Source of the DNA: Labrys miyagiensis
GTDB lineage: Bacteria; Pseudomonadota; Alphaproteobacteria; Rhizobiales; Labraceae
Length of the DNA stretch: 64,000 nucleotides
NCBI RefSeq assembly: GCF_030160835.1
Contig: NZ_BSPC01000066.1
Coordinates: forward strand, 124,001 to 188,000
Direction of reading: 5' to 3'
The notes below the pieces were generated by a model, which was given only the letters and a program-made list of their open reading frames with translations, ran no database searches and had not been told where the DNA came from. Position numbers and translations under genes: made by a program. Positions 1-9,585 of the stretch are shown here, piece after piece; within the stretch, counting starts at the first letter, position 1; each line of letters opens with the position of its first letter.

Positions 1-1
1 T

Positions 2-70
2 CCTTCGTCGATCCTGCGGCCGGGGCAGGTGTACCACCACGAGACGCAGTATCGCTTCGGGCAGGTGTAG
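2..70 (+). CDS. 3' end of an aldose 1-epimerase (galactose mutarotase) gene
   Basis: The frame is open from the window edge and ends in TAG at 68-70. It encodes 22 residues ending in the pattern ILRPGQVYHHETQYRF, which looks like the C-terminus of aldose 1-epimerases (an RPG-x-x-Y-x-x-x-T-x-YRF ending). These enzymes interconvert the alpha and beta forms of hexoses. Only the tail is visible, so the assignment rests on one short motif and the rest of the gene lies outside the window. Confidence 0.55.
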   Translation, partial: PSSILRPGQVYHHETQYRFGQV

Positions 71-142
71 TTTCCCGGGTGCGCCAGCTTTTTCCCGAGT
101 GCGCAACGCCAAGATGGGTGGATGTGGTGGCTTGGGGAAGGG

Positions 143-272
143 AAGAGGCGGACGAGGACGTCCGCGGTCCCAGCCACGGCGCCTCCCAGACAAAGGTTGC
201 GGTAAACAGCCACGACGCCCTTCACGGGAAGGGCGCCGTGGCTGGGACCGCGGACGTCCTCGTCCGCCTCTT
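143..272. repeat. Perfect 41-bp intergenic inverted repeat (REPIN-like)
   Basis: The arms 143-183 and 232-272 are exact reverse complements (41 of 41) separated by 48 bases. Each arm holds its own small palindrome around GGACGTCC. The element fills the space between the galM-like tail and the end of the convergent cysteine synthase gene. Part of the arm and its outer flank resemble the element at 38191-38355, so the two probably belong to one dispersed family. It may also act as a transcription terminator between the converging genes (inference). Confidence 0.85.
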
Positions 273-326
273 GGAAACGACAGTGCTTCAAGAAAGACCG
301 GGTGGAATGTCCACCCCGCTCACGCC

Positions 327-1415
327 CTACCCCAGCGGGAACTGATAGCCCGGCGTCGAGCGCGACAGTGCCGCTTCCTCCGCATCCATCTCCGCTTCGA
401 TGCCCTCGAACATCGGCGTCGTCATGTAGCGCTCGCCCGTGTCGGGCAGCATGCACAGGATGACCGACCCGGCGGGCGCTTTTTCGGCGATGTCGCGCGC
501 CACGGCGAAGGTGGCGCCGGCGGAAATGCCGACGAAGATGCCTTCCTTCTGGGCGAGGGCCCGCGCCCATTTGACGCCTTCGCTGCCCGGGATGGACACG
601 AGCTCGTCATAGAGCTTGTTGTCGATGGCTTCCTGCAGCACCTTCGGGATGAAATCCGGCGTCCAGCCCTGGATCGGATGGGGCTCGAAGGCGGGATGGC
701 CGACGGCAGGCGAGCCATCCGCCTCGCGCTCCTGGGGCTTGCCGCTGCCGATCAACTGGGCGTTGGCCGGCTCGCACAGCACGATCCGGGTTTCCGGACG
801 CTCGCGCCGGAGCACGCGGCCGACGCCGGTGGCGGTGCCGCCCGTGCCGTAGCCGGTGACGAACCAGTCGAGCCGCTTGCCGGCGAAATCATTGATGATC
901 TCGCGCGCCGTCGTCGTCTCGTGGATGTCGGCATTGGCCTCGGTCTCGAACTGATGGGCCAGGAACCAGCCATTGGCCTCGGCGAGCTCGACGGCCTTGC
1001 GGTACATGCCGAAGCCCTTCTGCACGCGCGGCGTCAGCACCACCTTGGCGCCGAGCATGCGCATCAGCTTACGCCGTTCGATCGAGAAACTGTCCGCCAT
1101 GGTCACGACCAGCGGATAGCCCTTCTGCGCACACACCATGGCAAGCCCGATGCCGGTATTGCCGCTGGTGGCCTCGACGACGGTCATGCCCGGTTTGAGG
1201 GCGCCGGTGCGCTCGCCACGCTCGATGATGGCAAGGGCGAGCCTGTCCTTCACCGAGGCGGCGGGATTGAAGAACTCGCCTTTCACATAAATCGTGGCAT
1301 GGGCGGGTGCGAGATTGTTGACGCGGATAACGGGCGTATCACCCACCGTTTCCAGGATGCTGTCGAAAAGGCGGCCGCGGCCGGATGTCGTCCTGGGTCG
1401 GCTTTGCTCGGTCAT
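327..1415 (-). CDS. cysK: Cysteine synthase (O-acetylserine sulfhydrylase family)
   Basis: This is a PLP-dependent enzyme that makes cysteine from O-acetylserine and sulfide in the cytoplasm. The PLP lysine is K56 in the motif PAASVKDR, the phosphate or substrate loop is TSGNTG at 83-88, and a glycine-rich GTGGT follows near 190. At 362 residues it is longer than typical CysK (about 310). The extra length is a short N-terminal tail and an insertion around residues 230-265. The ATG at 1415 is preceded by AAGGAAAGG. The family also includes cystathionine beta-synthase-like enzymes, so the exact substrate is inferred. The neighbouring genes give no pathway clue. Confidence 0.88.
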   Translation of the reverse strand: MTEQSRPRTTSGRGRLFDSILETVGDTPVIRVNNLAPAHATIYVKGEFFNPAASVKDRLALAIIERGERTGALKPGMTVVEATSGNTGIGLAMVCAQKGYPLVVTMADSFSIERRKLMRMLGAKVVLTPRVQKGFGMYRKAVELAEANGWFLAHQFETEANADIHETTTAREIINDFAGKRLDWFVTGYGTGGTATGVGRVLRRERPETRIVLCEPANAQLIGSGKPQEREADGSPAVGHPAFEPHPIQGWTPDFIPKVLQEAIDNKLYDELVSIPGSEGVKWARALAQKEGIFVGISAGATFAVARDIAEKAPAGSVILCMLPDTGERYMTTPMFEGIEAEMDAEEAALSRSTPGYQFPLG

Positions 1416-1517
1416 TTCAACCTTTCCTTGTTCTTTGATTCATCGACACGGGGACGTGGTAACACCTGGCCGTGACTTGAACGTTTTACCAGCCGGTCCG
1501 ACGAAGAGCAGGCTGAC

Positions 1518-2522
1518 CTAAGCCAACCCTCCCGCCAGCCTCAACCGCCCCACCTCCATCCCGTTCCAATTCCTCTGGACCGGAGCGACGAAGGGCTTGA
1601 GCGCCTCAGCCTCATGCTCCGACAATGGCAGCAGTTTGGCGATCACGCCCGCCATCATGAGTTCGGAGGCGCGTGTGCCGCCATCGTCGCATTTGAGGGC
1701 GACGCCATAGCCCAGCTCGGGGAAGCTGGCGCAGAACACGCCCTCGGCGCCGGTCTTCACGAAGACGCGCTCGCCGAAGAGCGCCATGATGTCGGTGTCG
1801 AAGCGTTTGCTGCCTGCGACCAGGAAAGGATCGGCCGCGGCGGCCTTGCGGATGCGCGCCGCTGCCTTGGCGCGTTCGGGGCCGAGATGAGCGCCAGTGC
1901 CGAAACGGGCGAAGCCGCGCGCCACGCCCGCCAACGGCGCGGCCTGCGTCGGGATGGAGCAGCCGTCGATGCCGACGCCATCACCAGAGAGCGTCGCGCC
2001 GCTCATCTCGTTCACCGCGCCCATGATCTCGCGCATCACCGGGTGGCTGGCCTGGATGTAGCCCTGCGGGTCGCGCGCCTCCGCGCAGGCGAGGCAGATG
2101 AAGCCGGCATGCTTGCCGGAGCAGTTGTTGTGCAACGCCGAGGGCTTCTCACCGGCGCGGACGAGCGCTTCGGCGGCCTTGCGGTAGCTCGGCGGGTGGA
2201 TGCCGCATTCGAGCGTGCCGACATCGCGCCCGGCCCGGGCGAGCATCGAGGCCGCCGTCTCGACATGCCGGGGCTCGCCGCCATGCGAGGAGACGGCGAG
2301 GGCGATCTCGGCATCGGTGAGGCCGAGCTTGTCGGCGGCCCCGGATTCCAGCAGTGGCAGGGCCTGGAAGGCCTTCACGGCCGAGCGCGGATAGACGGGC
2401 CGCTCCACATCGCCGAGCGCCAGCACCAGCCGGCCTTCCGGGTCCGACACGGCCACCGCCCCGCTATGCCGGCTTTCGACCAGACCGCCACGCAACAATT
2501 CGGCCACAACGGGGTTCGACAT
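1518..2522 (-). CDS. ansA: L-asparaginase, Rhizobium etli (class 3) type
   Basis: This enzyme hydrolyses asparagine to aspartate and ammonia. It matches the R. etli family, unrelated to the E. coli enzymes. Counted from the ATG at 2522, the characteristic residues fall at S47 and K50 (RSAVK), S79 (SSHGGE), C134 and K137 (NNCSGKHAG) and a second cysteine in GIDGCSIPT near 187. These correspond, shifted by one, to S48, K51, S80, C135, K138 and C189 of the R. etli ReAV enzyme. Length (334) is normal. The start at 2522 follows a GAGG ribosome site; an in-frame TTG one codon earlier is less likely. It is divergent from gabD. Confidence 0.88.
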   Translation of the reverse strand: MSNPVVAELLRGGLVESRHSGAVAVSDPEGRLVLALGDVERPVYPRSAVKAFQALPLLESGAADKLGLTDAEIALAVSSHGGEPRHVETAASMLARAGRDVGTLECGIHPPSYRKAAEALVRAGEKPSALHNNCSGKHAGFICLACAEARDPQGYIQASHPVMREIMGAVNEMSGATLSGDGVGIDGCSIPTQAAPLAGVARGFARFGTGAHLGPERAKAAARIRKAAAADPFLVAGSKRFDTDIMALFGERVFVKTGAEGVFCASFPELGYGVALKCDDGGTRASELMMAGVIAKLLPLSEHEAEALKPFVAPVQRNWNGMEVGRLRLAGGLA

Positions 2523-2557
2523 CAATACCTCAGTAATTCAACGACCGCGGAGACATT

Positions 2558-2639
2558 TCGGGGGGCGGATCTTCAGACCCGGCACCTTGATGCCCCACAA
2601 AGAAAAGAAAGAGGCCGGGTCTGAAGACCCGCCCCCCGA
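2558..2639. repeat. 26-bp inverted repeat in the ansA-gabD divergent promoter region
   Basis: The arms 2558-2583 and 2614-2639 are reverse complements with one mismatch and a 30-base spacer. Each arm contains its own hairpin around GGGTCTGAAGACCC. The architecture matches the element at 20471-20551 but the sequence differs. It sits 36 bases upstream of the ansA start and 64 bases upstream of the gabD start, so it could influence either promoter (inference). Confidence 0.8.
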
Positions 2640-2702
2640 CACGCATTGATCGGCGCCCTCGAAACGCCTATCTAAGCGCCATCACGCTTCGGAGGAAGGC
2701 TC

Positions 2703-4166
2703 ATGTTGGACAAGACCGCTCAGAAACTCGAATTCAAACGTGAGGCCGCCTATGTCAACGGGCAATGGATCGCCGCCGACAGCGGCAAGACCCTGCCTGT
2801 CCACAATCCGGCCACGGGCGAGCTGATCGGCACGATGCCCGATTGCGGCAAGGCCGAAACCGCCCGCGCCATCGAGGCCGCCAACGCAGCCTTCCCCGCC
2901 TGGCGCGCCAAGACGGCCAAGGAGCGCGCCAAGATCCTGCACAAGCTCGCCGACATCGTCGAGGCCAATGCCGATGCGCTCGGCATGCTGCTCACGGTGG
3001 AGCAGGGCAAGTCGCTGGCCGAGGCCAAGGGCGAAGTGAACTTCTCGGCCGCCTATGTGCGCTGGTTCGCCGAAGAAGCGCAGCGCGTCTATGGCGATGT
3101 CATCCCTTCGCCCTGGCCGGGCCGCCGCATCCTGGTCACCAAGGAGCCGGTGGGCGTCGTCGGCGCCATCACGCCCTGGAATTTCCCGTCCTCGATGATC
3201 GCCCGCAAGCTCGGCCCGGCTCTGGCCGCCGGCTGCACCATCGTGATCAAGCCGGCCGCGCAGACGCCCTATTCGGGCCTGGCCTGGGGCGCGCTGGCCG
3301 AGATGGCTGGCATTCCCGCCGGTGTCGTCAACGTGCTGACCGGTTCGGCAAGCGCCATCGGCGGCGAGCTCACCTCCAACCCGCTGGTGCGCAAGATCAC
3401 CTTCACCGGCTCGACGCCGATCGGCAAGCTGCTGGTCGAGCAGTCGGCCAAGACCCTGAAGAAGGTCTCGATGGAACTCGGCGGCAACGCGCCCTTCATC
3501 GTGTTCGACGATGCCGATGTCGACCGCGCGATCGAAGGCGCCATGATCGCCAAATACCGCAATTCCGGCCAGACCTGCGTGTGCACCAATCGCTTCCTGG
3601 TGCAATCGGGTATCCACGACAAGTTCGTCGAGAAGCTGATCGCGGCTTCCAACGCGCTCAAGGTCGGCAACGGCCTCGAGCCGGGCGTGCAGCAGGGCCC
3701 GTTGATCGACGAGAAGGCGGTAACCAAGGTCGAGGAGCACCTCACCGATGCCGTCTCCAAGGGCGCCAAGGTGGTGGCCGGCGGCAAGCGCCATGCGCTC
3801 GGCGGCACCTTCTTCGAGCCGACGGTGGTGACCGGCGTCACGCCGCAGATGCTGGTGGCGCGCGACGAGACCTTCGGCCCGCTCGCCCCGGTGTTCAAGT
3901 TCGAGACCGAGGAAGAGGCCATCCAGATGGCCAACGACACCGAATTCGGCCTCGCCTCCTATTTCTACACCAAGGACCTCGGCCGCGCCTTCCGCGTCTC
4001 CGAAGCGCTGAAATACGGCATGGTCGGCGTCAATGAAGGCCTGATCACCACCGAGGTCGCTCCCTTCGGCGGCGTCAAGGAATCGGGCATGGGCAAGGAA
4101 GGCTCGAAATACGGCATCGACGACTATGTCGACGCCAAATATATCTGCCTCGGCGGTCTGGGCTGA
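2703..4166 (+). CDS. gabD: Succinate-semialdehyde dehydrogenase (NADP+)
   Basis: The enzyme oxidises succinate semialdehyde to succinate in GABA breakdown. The 487-residue length is typical of GabD. Landmarks are the cofactor-binding ITPWNFP motif, the FTGST loop, the general-base glutamate in MELGGNAPF near 259 and the nucleophilic cysteine in GQTCVC near 292. The ATG has a strong site GGAGGAAGG. No GABA transaminase lies beside it. Related glutarate-semialdehyde dehydrogenases share these motifs, so the substrate is inferred from overall similarity. Confidence 0.88.
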   Translation: MLDKTAQKLEFKREAAYVNGQWIAADSGKTLPVHNPATGELIGTMPDCGKAETARAIEAANAAFPAWRAKTAKERAKILHKLADIVEANADALGMLLTVEQGKSLAEAKGEVNFSAAYVRWFAEEAQRVYGDVIPSPWPGRRILVTKEPVGVVGAITPWNFPSSMIARKLGPALAAGCTIVIKPAAQTPYSGLAWGALAEMAGIPAGVVNVLTGSASAIGGELTSNPLVRKITFTGSTPIGKLLVEQSAKTLKKVSMELGGNAPFIVFDDADVDRAIEGAMIAKYRNSGQTCVCTNRFLVQSGIHDKFVEKLIAASNALKVGNGLEPGVQQGPLIDEKAVTKVEEHLTDAVSKGAKVVAGGKRHALGGTFFEPTVVTGVTPQMLVARDETFGPLAPVFKFETEEEAIQMANDTEFGLASYFYTKDLGRAFRVSEALKYGMVGVNEGLITTEVAPFGGVKESGMGKEGSKYGIDDYVDAKYICLGGLG

Positions 4167-4218
4167 GAGGTAGGCGCAAGAATCCGCAGGATTTCAGAGA
4201 AAGACTCAGATTTTGTCG

Positions 4219-4239
4219 TGCCCGGGCCTGTCCCGGGCA
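4219..4239. repeat. Hairpin from a common dispersed intergenic motif
   Basis: An 8-bp stem, TGCCCGGG paired with CCCGGGCA around a short loop, lies just after gabD. No T-tract follows, so it is not a classical intrinsic terminator, though it may stabilise the gabD mRNA end. Similar CCCGGGCCTGTCCCGGGC motifs are common between genes in this bacterial order (recollection, not checked). Confidence 0.45.
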
Positions 4240-4330
4240 TGAGGTTGCGAAGCTACAATCAATGATTTGCCGCGATCCAGGCCTTCATAGCGAGGTCAGG
4301 CAGGCCTGGAGACGATGTGACAGCCACCCT

Positions 4331-5098
4331 TTAATCGAAGACGGTGGTCAATTGCGAAATGTCCACACCTTCCTTCGCTGTGCGCAGCAAGAAGTAAGAA
4401 GTGGCGACTACAACCGTGACAAAACTGCTGACGAGAATTTGCGCCAACGTAGTGGCCGTGATGAAGGCATAGGATGGAGCCGCATAGCTGGCGACTATCC
4501 GGCCGCCGAGAAATAAAAGTGAAATGAGGAATCCGATAAGAGCAGGTATGCCGTAAAGAAGCAACATGAGGGCTAAAATCTTCCAGCGATTGCCCTTAGT
4601 AAGTTCTTTACTTCTGCCAAGGCTATCGAATACGCCGCGTTGTTCGGTCACGCACACGGGTGTCGTAATGAATAACATGCAGGCGATGATGATACCGGGA
4701 ACGAAGAACAGTATAATGCCGATTTCGATCAGCACGCCTGCAATCAGCCATGACCCTAACAAGGCGAGGAGATTGCCGCTGACCGCTCGGAAGGCTGCGC
4801 CGATTTCGAATGGCTTATGCACGAGATCTTCGTGCGCGCCATAGGAAACCATTCCTTGGTGAATGGCCGCGATCAGAAGGCCTAGAAGTAAAACCAACCA
4901 GCCCTGCGCGGTACGAAAGGTCATCTGCGGCGACAATGGAGACAATACACTGACCAAATAGATCGGAACTTGCGCCGCCACGGCGATGGCGACAAGCTTG
5001 AGAAAGTTCCTGGCGTAGACTTCCCAGGCTAAACTCAGGGCGGAGCCAATTCTGAATGAACTGGGGGCTCTGGTGGTAACACTCGCTTCTTGGCTCAT
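4331..5098 (-). CDS. Multi-pass membrane protein of unknown function
   Basis: The 255-residue protein has about five to six hydrophobic segments, starting near residue 32 (NFLKLVAIAVAAQVPIYL) and ending near 230. A conserved-looking central part contains FFVPGIII and a loop with SLGRSKELTKGNRW. This layout resembles the membrane domain seen in YciC-like proteins and the N-terminal membrane domain of some glycerophosphodiesterases. There is no catalytic domain. It is divergently arranged with the lipoprotein gene at 5353, the two starts being about 250 bases apart. Function is unknown. Confidence 0.7.
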   Translation of the reverse strand: MSQEASVTTRAPSSFRIGSALSLAWEVYARNFLKLVAIAVAAQVPIYLVSVLSPLSPQMTFRTAQGWLVLLLGLLIAAIHQGMVSYGAHEDLVHKPFEIGAAFRAVSGNLLALLGSWLIAGVLIEIGIILFFVPGIIIACMLFITTPVCVTEQRGVFDSLGRSKELTKGNRWKILALMLLLYGIPALIGFLISLLFLGGRIVASYAAPSYAFITATTLAQILVSSFVTVVVATSYFLLRTAKEGVDISQLTTVFD

Positions 5099-5352
5099 TC
5101 TTTTCTCTTGTTGTGGGCATTTCGGTAGGCCGGCTGCATTAAGTTGCGGTAATACTCAAGGGCAATCAAGCTCCGAGATCGCCGAGACCAGATTCCTCGT
5201 GTGAGACACGCCGTGCGTGGCGATCATGCACCACAAAGAGCGGAAAAGACGGCCACACTACGATTCTTCCGCCATCGCCTCATTTTCGCCCCTTCACCGA
5301 CTATTCACCGAATGGCTGCATTGAAGGCGGCACAGCACAAGGATTGGGTTCT

Positions 5353-6396
5353 ATGCGGGCGGCCACGCTCTTCGCTTTGATGGTTTCGGCTTTGACCCTG
5401 GCGGGCTGCGTCGGGATCGATGACGATTCCGGCGATGCGACCGCCTCCCTCAAGCCGGTTCTCACCACCACCGCCAGCAACGACCAGTCCGCCAACAAGG
5501 CGCCGCTCGGCATCTGGCGCGGCGGCATGACCATGCTGGTGATGACCACGCGCAACCGCACCGGCAATGAGGATCCCTGGTTCGGCACCGGCCGCGCCTC
5601 CGATCCCACCGCGGCGCGCATGGTGATGTATCCCCCGTCCAAGAGCATGCTGGCCAGCGTCAACCCGATCTCCTCGCCCGGCTGGACCATTGCCGGCGTC
5701 AGCCCGCTCTCGGGCGACCAGCCCGCCACGGCGCTGGCCACCCAGGCCGAGGGACGCGACGTGCTGCTCTATGTCCATGGCTATAACGAAACCTTCGACA
5801 GCGCGGCGACGAGCTATGCCCAGTTGGTGGCCGGCATCAAGTTCCCCGGCGTGCCGGTGCTGTTCTCCTGGCCTTCCCGCGCCGCCCTGCTCGATTATGT
5901 TACCGACAAGGACAGCGCGATGTGGTCGCGCGATGCCCTGGAGGATACGCTCACCGCGCTCGTCAATGATCCGAAGGTCGGCCGCATCAACCTGATCGCC
6001 CACTCCATGGGCGGCATGGTGACCATGGAGGCGCTGCGCTCGATGTCCGACCGCATGGGCAACAATATCGGCGATCATTTCGGCGCGATCGTGCTCGCCA
6101 ATCCCGACGTCGATACCGATCTCTTCAAGCGCCAGATGAAGCGCCTGTCGCCGCTCACCTCGAAGACGACGGTGATCGTCTCTTCCAACGACCGCGCGCT
6201 GGAAATCTCCACCAAGCTCGCCGGCGGCATACCCCGCGTCGGCTCGGGCGACAGCGATGCCCTGCGGCAGACCGGCGTGAAGGTGGTGGATGCGTCCGAT
6301 TTCGGCTCGGGCATCATCAACCACGACATCTTCATGAGCCGCGAGGAAGTGCGCGCCGTGGTCGCCCGCGCGATTGAGAACGCGGACGACAATTGA
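5353..6396 (+). CDS. Alpha/beta-hydrolase lipoprotein (DUF900 family)
   Basis: The N-terminus is a lipoprotein signal peptide with lipobox LAGC (cysteine 19), so the protein is probably anchored to a membrane facing the periplasm. The hydrolase core shows the strand-loop LYVHGYNETF, the segment VLFSWPS, the nucleophile elbow HSMGG near residue 217 and a late histidine in NHDIF. This is the DUF900 pattern of esterase/lipase-like proteins with unknown substrate. The ATG at 5353 was preferred to an in-frame TTG at 5344 because AAGGA lies at a suitable distance and the signal peptide then starts with MRAA. Confidence 0.8.
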   Translation: MRAATLFALMVSALTLAGCVGIDDDSGDATASLKPVLTTTASNDQSANKAPLGIWRGGMTMLVMTTRNRTGNEDPWFGTGRASDPTAARMVMYPPSKSMLASVNPISSPGWTIAGVSPLSGDQPATALATQAEGRDVLLYVHGYNETFDSAATSYAQLVAGIKFPGVPVLFSWPSRAALLDYVTDKDSAMWSRDALEDTLTALVNDPKVGRINLIAHSMGGMVTMEALRSMSDRMGNNIGDHFGAIVLANPDVDTDLFKRQMKRLSPLTSKTTVIVSSNDRALEISTKLAGGIPRVGSGDSDALRQTGVKVVDASDFGSGIINHDIFMSREEVRAVVARAIENADDN

Positions 6397-6454
6397 GGCA
6401 TTGCTTGGGAGCGCCGGCTTTCCAGCCTGCCCTTTGAAAGCAATGCCTTGATCC

Positions 6455-7078
6455 TCACCCCCGCTCAGCCTCGCGAAGCGCCTTTGCCATGCGGGTGGAG
6501 TCGCCCCAGGTCGAAAGCCAGATCATCAGATCCGTCAGCACGGTGATGATGCCATGAAGGAGCCTTTGAGCCGGGTTCGTGCCACGCAGATGCTGCTCCG
6601 CCGTGTACAGATGCGCGACTTCCTCCTCATTGATGTCGAGGATGATGACCTTCACGCCCTCATCTCGTCCGGCCAGGAAGTGCAGCTGATCGCCGAGATG
6701 GCGGTGGACTGCGGCTTCCACCGCGGCCGTGCACACCCAGATCGATTGGCGCCCAGCGAGGGCGGTGAGAAAGCCGAGCACGAAACCGCCGAGACTCCAG
6801 AACTGCATCACCCGGCAGGGCTGGGATTGGCGGCTCGGCATGGCAGTCCGGAACAGGCGGCAGTGGCGGATTTCATCGCCGAGCATCTCCGTCAGATGGG
6901 GTACGACATCCGGCCACAGGCGCTTCGCCACCGCGATCTGGGCGCCATAGATGCGGATGGCGCCATATTCGCCCGCATGATTGACACGCAGGATGCGAGC
7001 GATGGTCAGCCGGTCGCGGGCCTCGATATGGGCGGCGGAAGTCTGGATCAGCGCCGCATCGAGATGGGCTTGCGTCAT
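6455..7078 (-). CDS. coq7: COQ7-family demethoxyubiquinone hydroxylase
   Basis: This is a carboxylate-bridged di-iron hydroxylase that carries out a late ring hydroxylation in ubiquinone synthesis at the inner membrane. Iron ligands are visible in order: the glutamate in NHAGEYGA, E-x-x-H in DEIRH, the E-x-x-x-H of EAAVHRHL and the late EEEVAH. At 207 residues it resembles the compact COQ7 proteins of alphaproteobacteria. The C-terminus has a hydrophobic segment (ITVLTDLMIWLS) that may sit on the membrane. It is convergent with the lipoprotein hydrolase gene. Confidence 0.85.
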   Translation of the reverse strand: MTQAHLDAALIQTSAAHIEARDRLTIARILRVNHAGEYGAIRIYGAQIAVAKRLWPDVVPHLTEMLGDEIRHCRLFRTAMPSRQSQPCRVMQFWSLGGFVLGFLTALAGRQSIWVCTAAVEAAVHRHLGDQLHFLAGRDEGVKVIILDINEEEVAHLYTAEQHLRGTNPAQRLLHGIITVLTDLMIWLSTWGDSTRMAKALREAERG

Positions 7079-7212
7079 TCCTCTATCTGCCGGTTGTGAT
7101 GGCGGTGGATCGAATTAAGTGCCCTGTCACCTAAACTCCTTTGTCTCAGCGATGGGGTGCAGTCCAACAGGACAAGCTGGCGAATTGAAAGGCTCTGGCG
7201 CCTGCACGTTTG

Positions 7213-8178
7213 CTAAATCGGACGCAATGGGATCGTAGATGCGACAAGTCGAGGTATTAGCACCTGCTGGCCGATCGCGCGCAGCATCCTTTCGACAGAT
7301 TTGCCAGCCAGCACAGAGGAAGTGCTGGGACCAAGAATAATATTCGATATGATGTCGTTGAGATTAAACGCAAGGGGAGAGCCCTCCGGTTGGCCAAATC
7401 GTAACTTTAGCTTGGGTTCAACACCACGGGGACCATTGAAATAGTGCAACATAGGGGTAAATTTTTTATCAGTATCTCTTTCTGGTACATATGCAACACG
7501 CCATTCATTTTCTTCCTTGAATCCATCATGCTTGGTAAAAAGAGCAAATAATTTAATTCTCTCGAAGATGGCATATGCGGCGAGATACAGCTGGTCGTCG
7601 GATACGGTTATAGATTTTAAATATGCCGCCGTGCGATTGCAGAGTTGATCAAGCCAATTGAGACGCTCCTGGCGCGAGGCATACTTCACCGGTGCAATAA
7701 GTATCGGACTACCATCATCTTTTTGAAGCTTAGAGGTATCAAAGACTATCGCCGCACCATTGCCGTTTGACGCATAAGCCCTCCACATTGACAGCACACC
7801 GTCATTATCCCCTTGTTTGTGAAGAGAAAGAGACAGAATATAGGTATCCATAACTCCGTCATCATCGAAAACTTTGTAGTAATGGCTGAAAGCGTGATTA
7901 AATATATTCTGTCTTTCTTCTGAAGATAAAGCGTCTTTTAGCGAACTACTTTCAAAAACTGCAGAGAGTCCGTTGTTGATGCCAAATCTTACTTCTTCCA
8001 AGTCATTCATAAAAAGAGGATTTGACAACCAAATCTCGTTATTTTTTAATATGTTCTCAAGCGTACTTAAACTTGTGTAGTGTGCCAAAAGAGGCTTCGC
8101 ATTTGCAAACTCGTCTTCATCCGAAATGTCTGAAAAAAGTTCTTTATATATATTCTCGTAGAGCCCCGGCGTTTCCAT
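7213..8178 (-). CDS. DUF2971 protein
   Basis: The family signature LAHYTSLSTLENILKNNEIW followed by LSNPLFMNDLEE is near residue 30, then ALSSEERQN, MWRAYASNGNGAAIVFD and a late FKEENEWRVAYVPE. This order is typical of DUF2971. The catalytic function is unestablished; members are often found singly among accessory or phage-defence genes. Base composition is clearly more AT-rich than its neighbours, which points to horizontal acquisition. The ATG at 8178 is preceded by GAGAGGA. No partner gene is adjacent, and a gene-free stretch follows upstream. Confidence 0.75.
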   Translation of the reverse strand: METPGLYENIYKELFSDISDEDEFANAKPLLAHYTSLSTLENILKNNEIWLSNPLFMNDLEEVRFGINNGLSAVFESSSLKDALSSEERQNIFNHAFSHYYKVFDDDGVMDTYILSLSLHKQGDNDGVLSMWRAYASNGNGAAIVFDTSKLQKDDGSPILIAPVKYASRQERLNWLDQLCNRTAAYLKSITVSDDQLYLAAYAIFERIKLFALFTKHDGFKEENEWRVAYVPERDTDKKFTPMLHYFNGPRGVEPKLKLRFGQPEGSPLAFNLNDIISNIILGPSTSSVLAGKSVERMLRAIGQQVLIPRLVASTIPLRPI

Positions 8179-9367
8179 AATGTCCTCTCAGCCAAACCTG
8201 TCGAAAAAAGAAATACTCTATCTTGCGATTGTATTCTGCGTCTTTTTTTGCTTTTAAACGGGCAGTGCGCGCTGGGCTCTATGACGCGAAGTGAACCGTG
8301 TGGGACATAAGTAGTATTGTCGAGCATTGCGGATTCGAGCCGAGCCCCTGGCATTACGGTGACAGTTTACTAAATTTGGAATCTTGCCTGCACGCCGTGA
8401 TCGAGATGTCGACCTGTCGTGCTCTATCAGGGCTTGGTTCGAGTTAATATGACGGCGCCTTCGGCGAGGGGCGCCCGTTGCCGTCTCATCTTCCGCTATC
8501 CGGGAGGTCGTAAGCCGCCGCCCTCCCGAGTCGATCCGCATCCAGGCGTTGGCGCGCCGGACAGGGCGGATTGTCGGCTGTCCGGCTGTCCGCCCGATTT
8601 CGGCTTTGGCGCGGCCGCACCCGGCGTGACATTGGAGTGCGTTGGACAAAATGAAAACATGACTTGACACTCCGCTCGTGCTCTGCCCTACTGGTGCCTG
8701 GAGCGAAGAGCGGCGGGGCTCGTAAATCCGGATCATGACCGGTGGCCTCGCCCCTTCCACCCACCCCGATGTCATGCGGCCTTGCCAGCCGCTCTGCCTG
8801 TGGTCCGGACTGCCTGCGAGAATGGAGCCTCGCGGGATTGGATTGCCTGCGGCGGACATCGTCCGGTGGCTTCGGGCCGGCCTTCAGGCGAAAGCCTGTG
8901 GCCATCGCCGAGCCGGATGCGGGGCTTGATGAGAGGCGGATGGACCGCTCACGGCGCAATAGGACATGATCCTTGGGGACATGATCCTGGCGCCGCAGAT
9001 GCGTCCCCGGGACCAGGAGAGAGGCCGGCCGCTCCGGGCCGGATCACTCGCATTGCCTGCGTCATCTGGCGCAGGTCACCGCGAGCCCTGGTCGCGACGC
9101 TTCGTGGGTGAGGCGCAGGATGATCCAGGCCGTTCCCGCGTGGCTGCGGAGGCGACTTGGACCCTGTGCCATCCAGCATGGCCCCGAATGCCAGGAGAGC
9201 AACGTGATCTCCAAGGGCGGCAGGGGCGATGCCTTCCCGTTCGGCAAGGGCCGGGCCGGCGAACCGGGGCGTAGGCCTCGGCGAGCCGCCAGCCCTCGCG
9301 GGAAGAGGCCGGTCCGGCAAGCGCATTGTTGGCATGCCGGGATCGGTGCGGGGCAACCCGCCGGACT

Positions 9368-9452
9368 AAGGTGACGGCGGCTTTCCCCAACAAGCCCGCC
9401 ATGCACCCCATGACCACGACACGGCTTTCCTGCGGAAAGCCGCCGTCACCTT
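9368..9452. repeat. 19-bp inverted repeat
   Basis: Arms 9368-9386 and 9434-9452 (AAGGTGACGGCGGCTTTCC and its complement) are exact. The right arm has its own hairpin GGCTTTCCTGCGGAAAGCC, and a weaker counterpart follows the left arm. It belongs to the set of two-armed intergenic repeats described in this window. Confidence 0.75.
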
Positions 9453-9585
9453 GACTGCGCCTGCTGTCATGACTCAGCCCGAGAGGGCGTGAGAACGCGG
9501 TCGCTCGGCTATCTGGCACCCCCTTGTGCCCCTTCGCCGTGATGACTGAGATCAACGGCCCTGACGTTGCGCCGTTGGCAGGTCC

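Noticed and set aside
8254-8959. Two overlapping minus-strand frames of 201 and 157 residues
   Set aside because: They use different frames of the same DNA, are arginine- and proline-rich, and have no domain or ribosome site. Random open frames in GC-rich sequence are the simpler explanation.
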